64,000 nucleotides of DNA from Incurvaria masculella (GCA_946894095.1 OX335659.1:7501-71500), one strand, 5' to 3'; positions 45,743 to 56,010 are shown, counted from the first letter of the stretch. Numbers and translations are program-made. Notes: a model not told the origin generated them from the letters alone.

Positions 45743-46665
45743 GGCTCCGTCAAGTTGGAAACGCCCTAACGAAAAATCGTATTTTTCTAATGCAGTCGTT
45801 TAGTACTAATTCTGTACAGATTTGTACACCTCATTGTTTATTTTGTACGGTTAAGATTGAGTAAATACAGACCAAGCAACGAGGGTTTCTAACTTGACGC
45901 TCAGACCGCCAGCATTTCATTTTACCTACTTTTAATATCCAATCGCTTAGTATTCATTTTGTACTGATTAGTACACCGAATGAATTATTTAGTAGGGCTC
46001 TGACTTCGAAATAATAGACATATGAATGGGGGTTTCTAACTTGACGTTTTTCCATTTTGGCATTAATAACTTTTGAAAATGATATTCTAAAAGGCCATGT
46101 TTTGAAACGTTCATTACATCAAAAACAACCGGCCAAGTGCGAGTCGGACTCACACACGAAGGGTTCCGTACCGTCGTACAAGATTTAAAACAAAAAAAAA
46201 CACGTTTTTATTTTTTTTTTTATTTTACCTATTTGTTGTTATAGCGGTGTAAATAAATACACACTCTGTGAAAATTTCAGCAGCCTACCTATTACTGGTC
46301 ATGAGAAACAGCCCTGTGACAGACGGACGGACGGACGGACGGATAGCGGAGGCTTAGTAATAGGGTTTCGTTTTCACCCTTTGGGTACGGAACCTTAAAA
46401 AGTACGTTTAGTACGCGTTCGTATCTATAACTACAGGACATTGATTATTGCCCATTGATAGACCAGTTTGCTAAGGTAAATTAGTGGCGTCTAGTAAATA
46501 GCTAGCTCTACTCACAATACAAAAATGTATTATGACGAACATATGTACATATGTTCTCAATTGTACAGCAGATAAATATTTTTTGACATCGTTAGTTGTG
46601 CCAGAAAAAAAATAATAATAAAAAAATAAGATTTTTCGTTAGGGGGTTTCTAACTTGACGGAGCC
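45743..46665. mobile_element. TIR element (GGCTCCGTCAAGTT ends), non-coding
   Basis: The left end GGCTCCGTCAAGTTGGAAAC, followed by CCTAACGAAAAATC, is repeated inverted at the right end (46631-46665), with about 36 bp matching. Similar 9-mers flank it (GCGACCGCA left, GCGGCCGCG right), perhaps a diverged 8-9 bp target duplication. The internal phrase GGTTTCTAACTTGACG occurs twice more (near 45886 and 46032). A second interspersed repeat is nested at 46129-46395. No transposase. Confidence 0.75.
46129..46395. mobile_element. Lepidopteran interspersed repeat bounded by GGTTCCGTACC
   Basis: Starts CCGGCCAAGTGCGAGTCGG and contains AAGGGTTCCGTACC near its left end. It has four tandem ACGG units (46322-46340) and ends CCCTTTGGGTACGGAACC. 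I recall this sequence type as abundant in moth and butterfly genomes. The family name is not asserted. It is nested in the TIR element. Confidence 0.7.
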
Positions 46666-46892
46666 GCGGCCGCGGTGACTGCAACCGCCATGCTTGTAAC
46701 ATTGCATACGTGTGAGCGACTTCTTCGAACTCTTTGTACGTGTGAGCGCCGGGTTAATGCGCGACTGAAAGATCCGAAAACGTTATCATTAGGAAGTTAA
46801 AAAGTCCGGTGTTTGTTATCTTTTATTTATTGAATTTGATCTAACACTATTTTACTAAAGTAATTATAACGAATTTCACGTATTTAAGCAAT
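46666..46892. other. Intergenic sequence up to the LINE target site
   Basis: No gene recognised. Contains two ACGTGTGAGCG words. 46893-46898 (CGTGTT) is the left copy of the LINE target duplication. Confidence 0.45.
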
Positions 46893-46897
46893 CGTGT

Positions 46898-46928
<31 letters not shown>

Positions 46929-47379
46929 GAAAACCAACAGCGATTACAAGTTACACTTTGATACAAGATAATATAAGCTTAAGCTAAGGCCAGTAATAGG
47001 TTTTCCTAAATTAAACATATTTTACATAAAGTCTATCTTGTTCTACAAGAGAAGGTTAATACAATCCGAAAAAGGTAGGTAACAAAAAAAAAAAAAAAAA
47101 AGTATGGTAGATAAAGTGTGTATACAATTAAAGTTTGCTTTTAAGTATGTATGTATTGTTGTGTGAAAAATATATATATATGTGTAATGCTTGGAGTTAT
47201 ACTAGTATGCTTTTGTAGTCTAAATAGTAACTTAAATTCAATTACTGAGTGCGTGTGTTTTGTATAATACATTTGTTTTAATGTGTGTGTGTGTGTGTGT
47301 CTAAGAACTGAAAATCTGTGTAAAGAGTAGATACATGTGTTTGCTTTTGGAAGAAAAAATATCAATACTGCATAAATTA

Positions 47380-50313
47380 TTAACTTGAATTGTTCTGTAT
47401 TTTTAGAGATTCTTTTATTTTTTGTGAAAACGTAATTCTAGAGTCTGTAAATAAGTCAACTTCACTAAAAAGTTTGTTGTAAATTTTTGGTAAGCGCGTG
47501 AGTAGTGAGTTTTGTGCGTAATTGGTGTGGTGTGCCGGCACGTACAGCAGCCCCGTGTGGCGCGTGCGGCGTGTCGGCACACACAGACCAATTGCACTCA
47601 CGAGGGATGGACAGTCCACACGAGCGTGGAATATGTCATACAAAAGGTTCATATCAAGTAGTAATCTTCGTTCTTCCAGCGTATGTAATTTATAGTGAAT
47701 GCAACTTTTCTCATATTGGGTAATGGAAGAACGTGTGCGATAGTTAGCGTACTTGATGAATTTTTGTTGAATTTTTTCAATACTATGTTTTTGCGTCACA
47801 TATTGTGGATACCATATACTGCTAGCATATTCAAGACCACTGCGAACCAGAGAACAGTAGACAGCTTTAAGACAAACTGGGTCAGAAAATGGCATGCATG
47901 TACGTATCAGGAAACCCAGATTTTTATAAGCCTTTTTTACGATATTGTCAATATGCAGGGTCATGATCATTTTCTTATCTAAAGTTACTCCGAGATCGCG
48001 AACGACCTCAACTCTTTGTATTGGAGTTCCATTAAGGGTATATGGAAACAATGTTGCATTCGAAGACCTAGTAAAGGAGATAATTTGACATTTCGATACG
48101 TTGACTGAAATTCTATTCCTTTTATAGTACTCCTGCAAAGTGTTGAGGTCGTCCTGCATTCTTTGGCAATCGTCAACATTTCGAACTTTATTGTAAATTT
48201 TTTTATCATCTGCATACAAACAGTGTTTGGAAAAATTAAATATATTAGAAATATCATGTATATATGTGTTATAAAATAGTGGGCCCAGATGGGATCCTTG
48301 AGGGACCCCGGATGGTATTTCGATAAAATTGGACCTGAATCCACCTGCTACCACTGCCTGTGACCTATTTTGCAAATATGATTTTATCCAACGCAGAAGA
48401 TCACCGTGTATACCACACCTCTTCAGTTTATCAAGTAGGATGACGTGATCTACACGATCGAAAGCTTTTTCGAAATCAGTGTAGATCACGTCGACCTGTC
48501 CACCTTTTTCCATATTTGTTAAGACGAAATTGGTGAATTGAGCTAAGTTTGATACCGTAGAGCGCCCTTTTAAAAAACCGTGTTGTGTTTGAGGAATACT
48601 CATGGAAACAGTAGGTAGTATTGATTTATAGATAATTTTTTCAAACATCTTGCTAAATACATTTAATATAGATATAGGTCTGTAATTCTCTATTTTTAAT
48701 TTGGATCCCTTTTTAAAAATTGGCACAATGTGAGCTTCTTTCCATCTAGAAGGAAAAACGCCTTCCCGAATTGATCTACTAAAAATTATTGACAAGGGAG
48801 TTACTAGAGATGCAGCCGATCTAGATATGAACATTGGTGAAATTTGGTCACTACCAGCTCCTTTTGAAGTGTCCAACTCTTTGATAGTTTTTAAAATTAT
48901 TTCTTCCGAAATGTGTATGCTACTGATGTCGCCAGCTCCTTCGTGGCACGTTGACATGTAGTCTAGATGGGAATAGTCTGTGAGAGGTTGACAAAAAACA
49001 CTATGGAAAAAGCTGTTGAATCCATTACAGATATCTTGTCCCTCTGTTAATTTTAAGTTTCCTAGTGTGACTATTTGGGGATAACTTGATTGACCTCGCA
49101 TTAATTTTATGTAGGACCATAATTTTTTGGGGTTATTTTTTATATTTATTTCTGTAAATTCAATGACTTTTTTAAAATTTAATTTTTCCATCTTATTTTG
49201 GCGTGTACGCAATAAAGAAAATTCGTCGTAATCACGAGGGTTTTTAAATAGTTTCCATCTTTTATGTGCCTTCATTTTTTCCCTAGTTATCTTAATCAAC
49301 GCCCTATTGTACCACGCTGGAAAGTGATGATTATTTGTTTTAGAGGACTTAGGTACATGAACGTTAATAATTCTATAAAGATTTTCATAAAACAATTCTA
49401 CTGCTTCATTAACGTCCCCTGATTGGAGAAGTGCAGTCCAGTCGATGCTTGATAATGATGCATTAATAGCTTGGTAGTCACCTTTGTAAAAACGGTATTT
49501 AGGTTGGGATAATTCAATCAAAGGTGCAATATTTATATCTGTTGGTTCGATGATAAGCGAGGGATGGTACAAGTCTTCTTTGATTATGGGATCAGTACAC
49601 CGACTGACTTGGAGATTTGAATTACAAAATACTAAATCTAACACATTATTGCATGAGTTAGTTAAAAAGTTGAATTGGGAGAAGCCTGCCAGATTAAAAT
49701 TATAAATAAGTTGGTCAGCTGATTCCTGTAACTCAAGTGGTCCACGTCTAAGAACTGTCGGACCTGTCCGCTTGTCCCAGGTGATGCAAGGTAAGTTAAA
49801 ATCCCCTATAACAATGAAGTTATCTTCCGGTTGGGACGAAGTGACCGCTAAAGTACTGTCTACAATATCAGTAATACACGAAAGTTGTTTGCTGGGCTGA
49901 GGAGGTACATACGTCACAAGCAGGTGCAGCCCTCGGGAGCGGGCCGAGTGCGCGCTCGCCCCCGCCGCCGCTGCCGCCGCCGGCACGCTCACCCACAGCA
50001 ACTCGGCGGGGGTGGCGGCGGATGGCCGCTCGCCGCTCGAGCCCGCGCCGACCCATTCCCTGCACGCCGCGGCACCGAGCTCTCTTCGAACCATTATCAT
50101 TACGCCACCTCCGGTGTTCTTACCGGTGGAAATAAGATCGCGATCACAGCGGAAAATATCATACCTCGCATCACCCAATTCCCCATCTAATATACCGTCA
50201 TGCAACCAAGTTTCGGTGAAAATTAAAATGTCAAAATCGTTTTTTAGTATTCCTCTATACAGGTCTAAACATTTTGTCCTGAGTCCTCTAACGTTTTGAT
50301 AGTATAATTTCAA
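47380..50313 (-). CDS. LINE ORF2: AP endonuclease and reverse transcriptase, intact
   Basis: 977 codons from ATG without a stop. The N-terminal endonuclease begins directly with LYYQNVRGLRTK, so the start is well placed. It continues through FTETWL, GDFNLPCITWD and a catalytic-site region near residue 230. The reverse transcriptase has SKGAGSDQISPMFI, VPIFKKGSKLKIENYRPIS, QHGFLKGRSTVSNL, VIYTDFEKAFDRVDH, IPSGVPQGSHLGPLFY and CLYADDKKIY (near residue 700). The thumb has GLEYASSIWYPQY. There is no RNase H. An alanine-rich insertion sits near residues 105-125 of the endonuclease. The same family left fragments at 36840-37560 and probably at 26331-27235. Confidence 0.93.
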   Translation of the reverse strand: MKLYYQNVRGLRTKCLDLYRGILKNDFDILIFTETWLHDGILDGELGDARYDIFRCDRDLISTGKNTGGGVMIMVRRELGAAACREWVGAGSSGERPSAATPAELLWVSVPAAAAAAGASAHSARSRGLHLLVTYVPPQPSKQLSCITDIVDSTLAVTSSQPEDNFIVIGDFNLPCITWDKRTGPTVLRRGPLELQESADQLIYNFNLAGFSQFNFLTNSCNNVLDLVFCNSNLQVSRCTDPIIKEDLYHPSLIIEPTDINIAPLIELSQPKYRFYKGDYQAINASLSSIDWTALLQSGDVNEAVELFYENLYRIINVHVPKSSKTNNHHFPAWYNRALIKITREKMKAHKRWKLFKNPRDYDEFSLLRTRQNKMEKLNFKKVIEFTEINIKNNPKKLWSYIKLMRGQSSYPQIVTLGNLKLTEGQDICNGFNSFFHSVFCQPLTDYSHLDYMSTCHEGAGDISSIHISEEIILKTIKELDTSKGAGSDQISPMFISRSAASLVTPLSIIFSRSIREGVFPSRWKEAHIVPIFKKGSKLKIENYRPISILNVFSKMFEKIIYKSILPTVSMSIPQTQHGFLKGRSTVSNLAQFTNFVLTNMEKGGQVDVIYTDFEKAFDRVDHVILLDKLKRCGIHGDLLRWIKSYLQNRSQAVVAGGFRSNFIEIPSGVPQGSHLGPLFYNTYIHDISNIFNFSKHCLYADDKKIYNKVRNVDDCQRMQDDLNTLQEYYKRNRISVNVSKCQIISFTRSSNATLFPYTLNGTPIQRVEVVRDLGVTLDKKMIMTLHIDNIVKKAYKNLGFLIRTCMPFSDPVCLKAVYCSLVRSGLEYASSIWYPQYVTQKHSIEKIQQKFIKYANYRTRSSITQYEKSCIHYKLHTLEERRLLLDMNLLYDIFHARVDCPSLVSAIGLCVPTRRTRHTGLLYVPAHHTNYAQNSLLTRLPKIYNKLFSEVDLFTDSRITFSQKIKESLKIQNNSS

Positions 50314-50739
50314 AGGCGAAGAAGTTATTCTATGAGATTGATTTAGCGAACCTATTATATTTTATCTTCAGAATTATATTGACAGAATTATATTGAAAGA
50401 ATGGAGCATGTGTTTGACTTCGTGACAAGTCACGCGTTTTACGAAAGTTAATATTAAAATTTGTGTAAATTAGTATAGATAAGAGGCAGATTTTATTATG
50501 CTTTGTGTGTATCATGTTGTTTAGTGTAGTAACATTTTTAATTTTATTGCTGTACAAGTGAAGTGGGTAGTTTCCAAAAGCAATTTTGTAATGTATTGGA
50601 TGTATTGTGACTTGAACGGTCCGTGAGATGAATGTTAAGGTGTAGAATGTAATGTATGTTTGAATGTAAATTTCGTGAAGCAGTGACAGTAAACAGAAAT
50701 TAATATTTAAGTTAGTAACAACTACTAATTGGTGATTTA

Positions 50740-51660
50740 TCAGACTATTTTCTTCAGATCTTCCTCGTTTTTTACCCAAAGCGGGTTCGATGCCTCGTTT
50801 TTTCTGACAAAAATTCTGCAGTTTTTTGTCCATACAAATTGATACTGCTTTAACTTCGCCTGTTCTCTGCAGCGTTTAAAAAGCATTTTATTGTAGTTGG
50901 AGAGGTGCTCGTTGACAAAAATTCGTTGTTCGTTTCCCTGAAAACCGATGTCACGGGTGGTGATACCTCGGCGCTTGCGCAGACCGGAGATGATACTATC
51001 CTTGATGATGCGGCTTTTCAGCTTGACAATGATTGATTTAGGGCGTCCTGCGACGGGTTGACGAGGTTGTACCCTGCTCGTATATTCAATGTCGGACGAA
51101 GAGACCGTAACTCCCGCGCTGGCTGCAATTTTCGTCACTATTTCTGACAGTGCTTCGCTTTTTAGTTCTGTTACGCCACCGATTTCTAGGTTCAAACTCC
51201 TGGCCCACTGCTGCTGTGAATGTTGCTCGGTGTGTAATAGAGCAACCTGCTGCTTGAGCTGGGCGACTTCGTTTTCGAGAAGCTCCGTACGCTTCGTGTA
51301 TGTAGTGACCGAGTCCATCTTTTTCTCCAATTCATCTTGTCGCGCAGATATAAATTCGACTGATCTTTTTAGATCGGTCACTTCGGTTATGATTTCTTGG
51401 TGCTGAGTCTTCATTTGCAGCAGTGATTTATCAACGAGGTCGTGCAGATCGGTTGTTATTTTGGCTAAATTAGACTCCAGGTTTGCGTTCCATTGCGTCA
51501 GCTTGGTTTCGATGGACTTGGAAAATGCGACAAAGTTTGCTTCGAAAGTTTCCTCAGGCTGCTTGCGCTTTCTCATGGTTATTTGGTCCCTTTCATCATC
51601 TCTGACGCGAATAGAGAGGTCAGGGTCCGAGGAACAAGATCTGTTAGGAGAGCGAAACAT
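50740..51660 (-). CDS. LINE ORF1: coiled-coil protein with a baculovirus-FP-like C-terminus
   Basis: 306 codons, intact. It has a basic N-terminus (MRKRKQPEE). A long heptad-rich coiled coil runs from about residue 45 to 160, including ELLENEVAQLKQQVALLHTE. An RRM-like region follows (SIIVKLKSRIIKDSIISGL), then a C-terminal segment from about 245 (IFVNEHLSNYNKMLFKRC, QFVWTKNCRIFVRKNE). The tail resembles the C-terminal domain shared by baculovirus FP proteins and many lepidopteran LINE ORF1s. It contains no CCHC knuckle, unlike the other two LINEs here. It probably trimerises and binds element RNA. Confidence 0.88.
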   Translation of the reverse strand: MFRSPNRSCSSDPDLSIRVRDDERDQITMRKRKQPEETFEANFVAFSKSIETKLTQWNANLESNLAKITTDLHDLVDKSLLQMKTQHQEIITEVTDLKRSVEFISARQDELEKKMDSVTTYTKRTELLENEVAQLKQQVALLHTEQHSQQQWARSLNLEIGGVTELKSEALSEIVTKIAASAGVTVSSSDIEYTSRVQPRQPVAGRPKSIIVKLKSRIIKDSIISGLRKRRGITTRDIGFQGNEQRIFVNEHLSNYNKMLFKRCREQAKLKQYQFVWTKNCRIFVRKNEASNPLWVKNEEDLKKIV

Positions 51661-52045
51661 ATTTTGGGTTTAACCAACTGCTAACTATGTGGCACTGCTG
51701 CTAGGATTCCCAGTTCAAATGGTTTCACAAGTTCGTCGCGTCTCCGCGTCGTCGTCTTGTTTCGGTGCCGCAGATCGCTGTTGCTTGAGAGAGACAAAAA
51801 TATTAGGCGTTTTCTTTTACTCACGGGTGTGAGGTGTACGCGGGGGGTCCGCGGTGTGCTCGTTCCGATGACACAAAGTCCAAAGACACTTTGAAGATAT
51901 TTAGAGTGTTATTAGCATTACATTAGGTAGTTTAGGGTTCCGATTCCAATGTCAGTATTTAAATAATTTAGAATAATTTTGTTTAGAACAGAGATAGACG
52001 TCCAGTCTCGGCGATGACCGATTGATAATCAGTCATCGCCGTGTT

Positions 52046-52720
52046 GATAATATAGAAAACCAAATCGTATTCAATAAGCGGGCAAATTAAAATAGAATAA
52101 ACAGCAACACTGAAGCATTTCGTAACGGTGGCACGGGCGTTTGTATGGAGAAGTACTCTGATTGTCGGTCTATTGCTTTTGGTATGTCGATGTTGCCAAG
52201 AGTTCTTTTGAACATAATAGCATAATTAAGAACAATTTAGAACGTTTTTTCATTGCAATTATACAGATTGAGTAAATAAAATGTTTGAATCTTTAGGTGA
52301 GCTCGCTTGGACGCCACCTGTCGTGATACATAAGTAGTTTTCTTCCCCATTTGTAGTTCTCCAAGTCATACTTTTGCTAATCTGTGCTACATTTGATATC
52401 GATAGCTTCCTTTACACGTCACTAAAACACAACATACATGTATGCATATGAAATGTAGTTATGTATAGCCAAAGTGACACGCTATGGTTCGTTCTAGAGA
52501 TTCTCTTTTTACGACTAAAATTGCTGTTCATCGGGCGCCATCTTTTCTCAAGTCTTTTCCACAGAATAAATAATATCCTAACGGATATATTTTCCTTTCC
52601 CTTTCAACGAATGTGTGTGATATCAATAAAAGAATGCCTTTTTGAGGAATCGCTAAAAAAGATCGACGAAGCGATCAAATGAGATCGCTGCTTAAGATAG
52701 GTTATGTTGCAATTCAGCTG
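52046..52720. other. Intergenic sequence, duplicated at 58851-59525
   Basis: No known gene. The plus-strand frame of 73 codons at 52461-52682 is conserved only because the region is duplicated, and it resembles no family I recognise. Shares CACCTGTCGTG and GTTTTCTTCCCCAT with 44050-44085. Confidence 0.4.
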
Positions 52721-52948
52721 TTAAGGTGGCCCAACCCGGCGGGCCTAACTCATTCGCGGGCATGGTACAAAACCGTGCTGTTCTGCTCTGGGACCTTCTC
52801 TGTTTCAAAGAATAAGACAGGCTCCGTGATGAGGAAGATGCAACATGTCCACAAAAAAGACAATGTGCATAGTGTATGATTTGGTAAGATTTACGAAAAT
52901 TTTAATTTCGAAACGACTTATAGGTAAAAGTAAACCACGACCGCTGTA

Positions 52949-54102
52949 ATACTTAATGTTTACGGATATACAGTGTTAAAAAGGCTCACTTCTTTCCGAC
53001 GTTACGTCCACCACGTTGCGGACATCATCAGGATCGCGGAGCGACCTCGAGGACCTCTGACGCGTCGTCCAGTCAGAAGTCAACTAAAGGTCGTCGGCTG
53101 CGGAGATTGTAGCTGTGGGTAGGTTCAGCTACAGATGCGGGTAGTAACACAGCACTTCGTTGGGCGATGAAATTGTCTGTGCAAACTATGCTCACGGTGT
53201 CACTATGCGACAGTGTGGGCAGCTGAACCCTTGTGTTGCCATATTGTGCCAGTACTGGAGACCAAGACGATGATAGCCTCATACTGTCATCTCTGTTGAA
53301 ATTCGGATGTCTTGAAATCTCAATGGATTCTCGTACCAAGCGGGGTATATATTGTTTTTCAACAGCGATTGTTTTAACTTGGTCGAAACGGATCCAATGA
53401 TTGCTTCCATTGTTCAAGACATGCTCACAGATCGCCGACTTGTGAAACTCATTGTTTTTGACTGCCTTGATGTGCTCTCCTATTCTCGTTTGCACACTTC
53501 GTTTTGTCTGGCCAATATAGTTTTTCCCACAGCTACATGGTACTTTATATACTCCTGGGGCCTGTAGTGGGATTTTGTCTTTAGCTGATCTTAGCTTGGA
53601 GGATATTTTTGCGAGAGGTTTGAAAAAGGTTTTTATGCCCATTTTTCTGAAAATCTTTCCTATGCGATCCGTGACACCTCGCACGTATGGGAGGTATGCG
53701 CACTGTCTTTGGACTTCAGCCCTCTGTATCCTTTTTCTCGCTGTTTGCTGACAGAAATCCTTGGCACGAGTCTTGTAGTCATTGTAAGTTAAAACCTCCT
53801 TCACATATTTCAACTCCTCGTTCACATGTTCGACGTCACAGATTTTGTACGCGCGGTTCACGAGAGATTGTGTGACAGACCTCAGCTGTGCTGGATGGTG
53901 ATGCGAGTTAGCGTTCAAGTACCTGTTGGTGTGCGTAGGTTTGCGGTAGACTGTGTGGCCCAGCGTGCCATCAGCTCTCCTCGTGACCAAAACATCAAGA
54001 AACGCTAAACTTCCTTCTTTCTCCTTTTTGACGAGCCTTTTTAACACTGTATATCCGTAAACATTAAGTATTATGTCGAACAACAGTGAAAATCTAAATA
54101 AA
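52949..54102 (-). mobile_element. 5'-truncated Penelope-like element with inverted ends
   Basis: The insert lies between direct repeats of CACGACCGCTGTA (52936-52948 and 54103-54115). Its left edge ACTTAATGTTTACGG, continuing to AAGGCTC, is found inverted at 54033-54072, about 39 bp. Penelope-like elements are known for complex terminal repeats, including inverted ones. It carries one open frame with a GIY-YIG endonuclease. The reverse transcriptase core is absent. An identical copy lies at 59754-60907. Confidence 0.82.
53073..54083 (-). CDS. Penelope-like element C-terminal RT region and GIY-YIG endonuclease (partial)
   Basis: 336 open codons. Residues 25-60 (GSLAFLDVLVTRRADGTLGH, then YRKPTHTNRYLN) are the end of the Penelope-type reverse transcriptase, downstream of the catalytic box. 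About residues 170-235 form a GIY-YIG nuclease (GVYKVPCSCGKNYIGQTKRS, then TRIGEH) with the CSCG cysteines found in canonical Penelope endonucleases. The first codons come from the inverted terminal repeat, so this is not the native start. The frame is undamaged, but the protein lacks the polymerase core. Confidence 0.87.
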   Translation of the reverse strand: MFDIILNVYGYTVLKRLVKKEKEGSLAFLDVLVTRRADGTLGHTVYRKPTHTNRYLNANSHHHPAQLRSVTQSLVNRAYKICDVEHVNEELKYVKEVLTYNDYKTRAKDFCQQTARKRIQRAEVQRQCAYLPYVRGVTDRIGKIFRKMGIKTFFKPLAKISSKLRSAKDKIPLQAPGVYKVPCSCGKNYIGQTKRSVQTRIGEHIKAVKNNEFHKSAICEHVLNNGSNHWIRFDQVKTIAVEKQYIPRLVRESIEISRHPNFNRDDSMRLSSSWSPVLAQYGNTRVQLPTLSHSDTVSIVCTDNFIAQRSAVLLPASVAEPTHSYNLRSRRPLVDF

Positions 54103-54436
54103 CACGACCGCTGTATTCAAAAATCTAACAAAAACCAAATAGATCATAAATCTTGATTAAATAAGCTATGTCTGATGACTAATCTTTTTACGATGTTCTT
54201 ACTTTATCATTGCGTAATCCACCTCCAAAGTTATTGTATAAAACGCGCGAAAAATTCGAACTTTCGGACCTTATAACTTAGAAACCAAACACAATTTTAC
54301 AATGCCAATGGTCATCAGACATCTAGTTCGATCAAATAAAGCTATTTTGAGCAAAATTTTGGATCTCTGACAAGAAATATGGGCGTGATCTTCTTTCCCC
54401 TTTTGTATGGGGAGATGAGCGGGATGGGCCACCTTA

Positions 54437-54690
54437 AAGAGGTAAAACAGGCCAAAATGGATGAATTTTCAAATGACACACGTATTCTCTAAAACCATTA
54501 AACCAAGAAACGTGAACATTGCAGAGTGGCTTAGTTGTATGTTGAGCATAGCGCCTGTAAGTATACTTTCGAAATCCAACTGAGGAGAGTATACAAGAGC
54601 AAAATGTACAAACTCTCAGATACTACTCAGTGGCTGATTTGAAAGAATTCTTAATACTTCGTTATGATCTTTACATGGGGCGGATAAATC
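54437..54690. repeat. Single unit of the ~150-bp repeat
   Basis: GAGGTAAAACAGGCCAAAATG, then CTCTAAAACCATTAAACCAAG-type words, then CAGAGTGGCTT match the units at 43010-43765. Duplicated at 61242-61495. Confidence 0.55.
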
Positions 54691-54694
54691 CTTG

Positions 54695-54975
54695 CTTTTT
54701 ATGCCAGGACCTCACCGTGCCCTTACGATGCCCATGGGCCTTCGAACTTTCACGGGGGCTGCGAAAACCATGCTGGCCGGCCAGGTGCTTCTTTGCATCA
54801 TGTTTGAAGGACCCCGGGTTGTACTTTCGGGGAAATATATCGGTAGGGTGTCGATTCCATAGTTTACCGACCCTATAGATAAAGGATCAACAGGATCGGT
54901 TGGTTCTTATTTTCGGAATATCGACAGTGAATTTGAATTCCCTACCTGTTCCATGTTGAGTTGAATGAGGCGAAA
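54695..54975 (-). mobile_element. 3' fragment of the CR1-like LINE
   Basis: The reverse complement matches 36480-36735 of the CR1-like element: the ACAGTCGACATTCC-type region, TCTATAGGGTCGGTAAAC, and the FKRGVKKH tail. Duplicated at 61500-61780. Confidence 0.7.
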
Positions 54976-55861
54976 CGACAGCGTTATGCAGCTCCGATGA
55001 GTACTCTCCGGCCGACCAGGTGGTTCTTCACATCATGTGGAAAAAATCTGATTACAACGATGCAATTTAAATGTTGCTATGAAGAGGGTGAAAAAGGGCG
55101 CTGGTGTGTACCTGTCAACGTCTATTCCCGCGAGCTGGCAAATAGAAGTGTTTAAAAATTATAAAGTGAAAGCAACATCATTTGAAAAGTGAATAAAATA
55201 GTAAAACAATCAACGCTCTTTATGATAATATATAATACATTTCAAGTAAAGGGAAGCGAAGAGAACAATTTCGAACGTGCAATATCAACAACATCCATTG
55301 ATTTTTGAACTACTCACAAGAATTTACCAGCTTTTAGAACCTAACATTAAAAACTGCGCACAAATTGAGTGTGAAACTATAAAACAGTGCTAATAAAATG
55401 CGTATTTCATGAACTTGTTAGTAACATAACCTACAAATGTGCATGATAAATCAATTACTTGCCAATTATCCTAATTAGCGACATCTACCTTGGCTCATTA
55501 AAACTAGATGAGATATTACATAGCTACAACTTGCAAGGACGCATGCGACATCTATCGCCAGCTAGCCAAACCACGTTGCGCACTTCCTGTCGACATACCG
55601 GGCGCACTGCCCATCAGAAGTACTCAATATGCGAAAGGAGCTCCAAGGGCAACTAAAAGAAAAAAGAAAAAACTGAAACAAAACTATTTTAAAATACGAC
55701 AAAATAATAAATTATACTGCAAGGAAATCGGCAAAAAGCACCAAAGAGAGTCAACATTCGATTAACAAGAAAAGAAACCAATCAGAATCCCCAGAAATAG
55801 CTGCATTAACAAGGTTAAGAAATAACAAAGAAGAAAACAAAACACCATTTAAGAAAAACAA
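54976..55861. other. Intergenic sequence, nothing recognised
   Basis: AT-rich. Overlapping plus-strand frames of 65 and 85 codons (55459-55765) match no family I know, and one ends in a Lys-rich low-complexity run. Duplicated at 61781-62666. Confidence 0.4.
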
Positions 55862-56010
55862 CATAGAATAGAATAGAATAGAAAAACATTTATTCGATTA
55901 AGGTACATGGTTACACAGAGAAAATTAAATTACACTTAAATGGAAAAACTTAATATTAAAAAATAGAAGAAATTAACTATAATAGTACCCTAAGGAAAAG
56001 GACTGTGACT
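55862..56010 (-). mobile_element. Probable LINE 3' end with TTCTA-repeat tail
   Basis: On the minus strand, AATAAATGTTTTTCTATTC is followed by three to four TATTC units, a tail type common at the 3' ends of insect LINEs. AATAAA sits just upstream. No coding region of the element was found next to it. Duplicated at 62667-62815. Confidence 0.5.

Larger units (their letters stand above)
46899..52039 (-). mobile_element. Complete LINE with intact ORF1 and ORF2 (CR1/jockey superfamily)
   Basis: A 5141-bp minus-strand element: a 5' untranslated region (51661-52039), ORF1 (50740-51660), a 426-bp inter-ORF spacer, ORF2 (47380-50313), a 3' untranslated region of about 450 bp with TG microsatellite, and a TAAA-repeat tail (TTTA on plus, 46899-46931). 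CGTGTT flanks both ends (46893-46898 and 52040-52045). The allelic or paralogous copy at 58845-58850 has a single CGTGTT and no element, which proves the edges exactly. Intact frames and a clean target duplication suggest recent insertion. Confidence 0.93.
52725..54433. mobile_element. TTAA-flanked MITE carrying a Penelope-like insertion
   Basis: The ends GGTGGCCCAACCCGGCGG and GCGGGATGGGCCACC, with TTAA on both sides (52721-52724 and 54434-54437), match the MITE at 44751-45292. The MITE is interrupted after CACGACCGCTGTA by 1.15 kb of Penelope-like sequence. That 13-mer is repeated on the far side (54103-54115). Confidence 0.88.

Noticed and set aside
49868..50299. GC-rich frames opposite the start of the intact LINE ORF2
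   Set aside because: They are shadows of the alanine-rich stretch of the endonuclease in ORF2.
52461..52879. Two plus-strand frames of 73 and 66 codons
   Set aside because: Conserved only because the region is duplicated. The second overlaps the MITE end and neither resembles a protein family.
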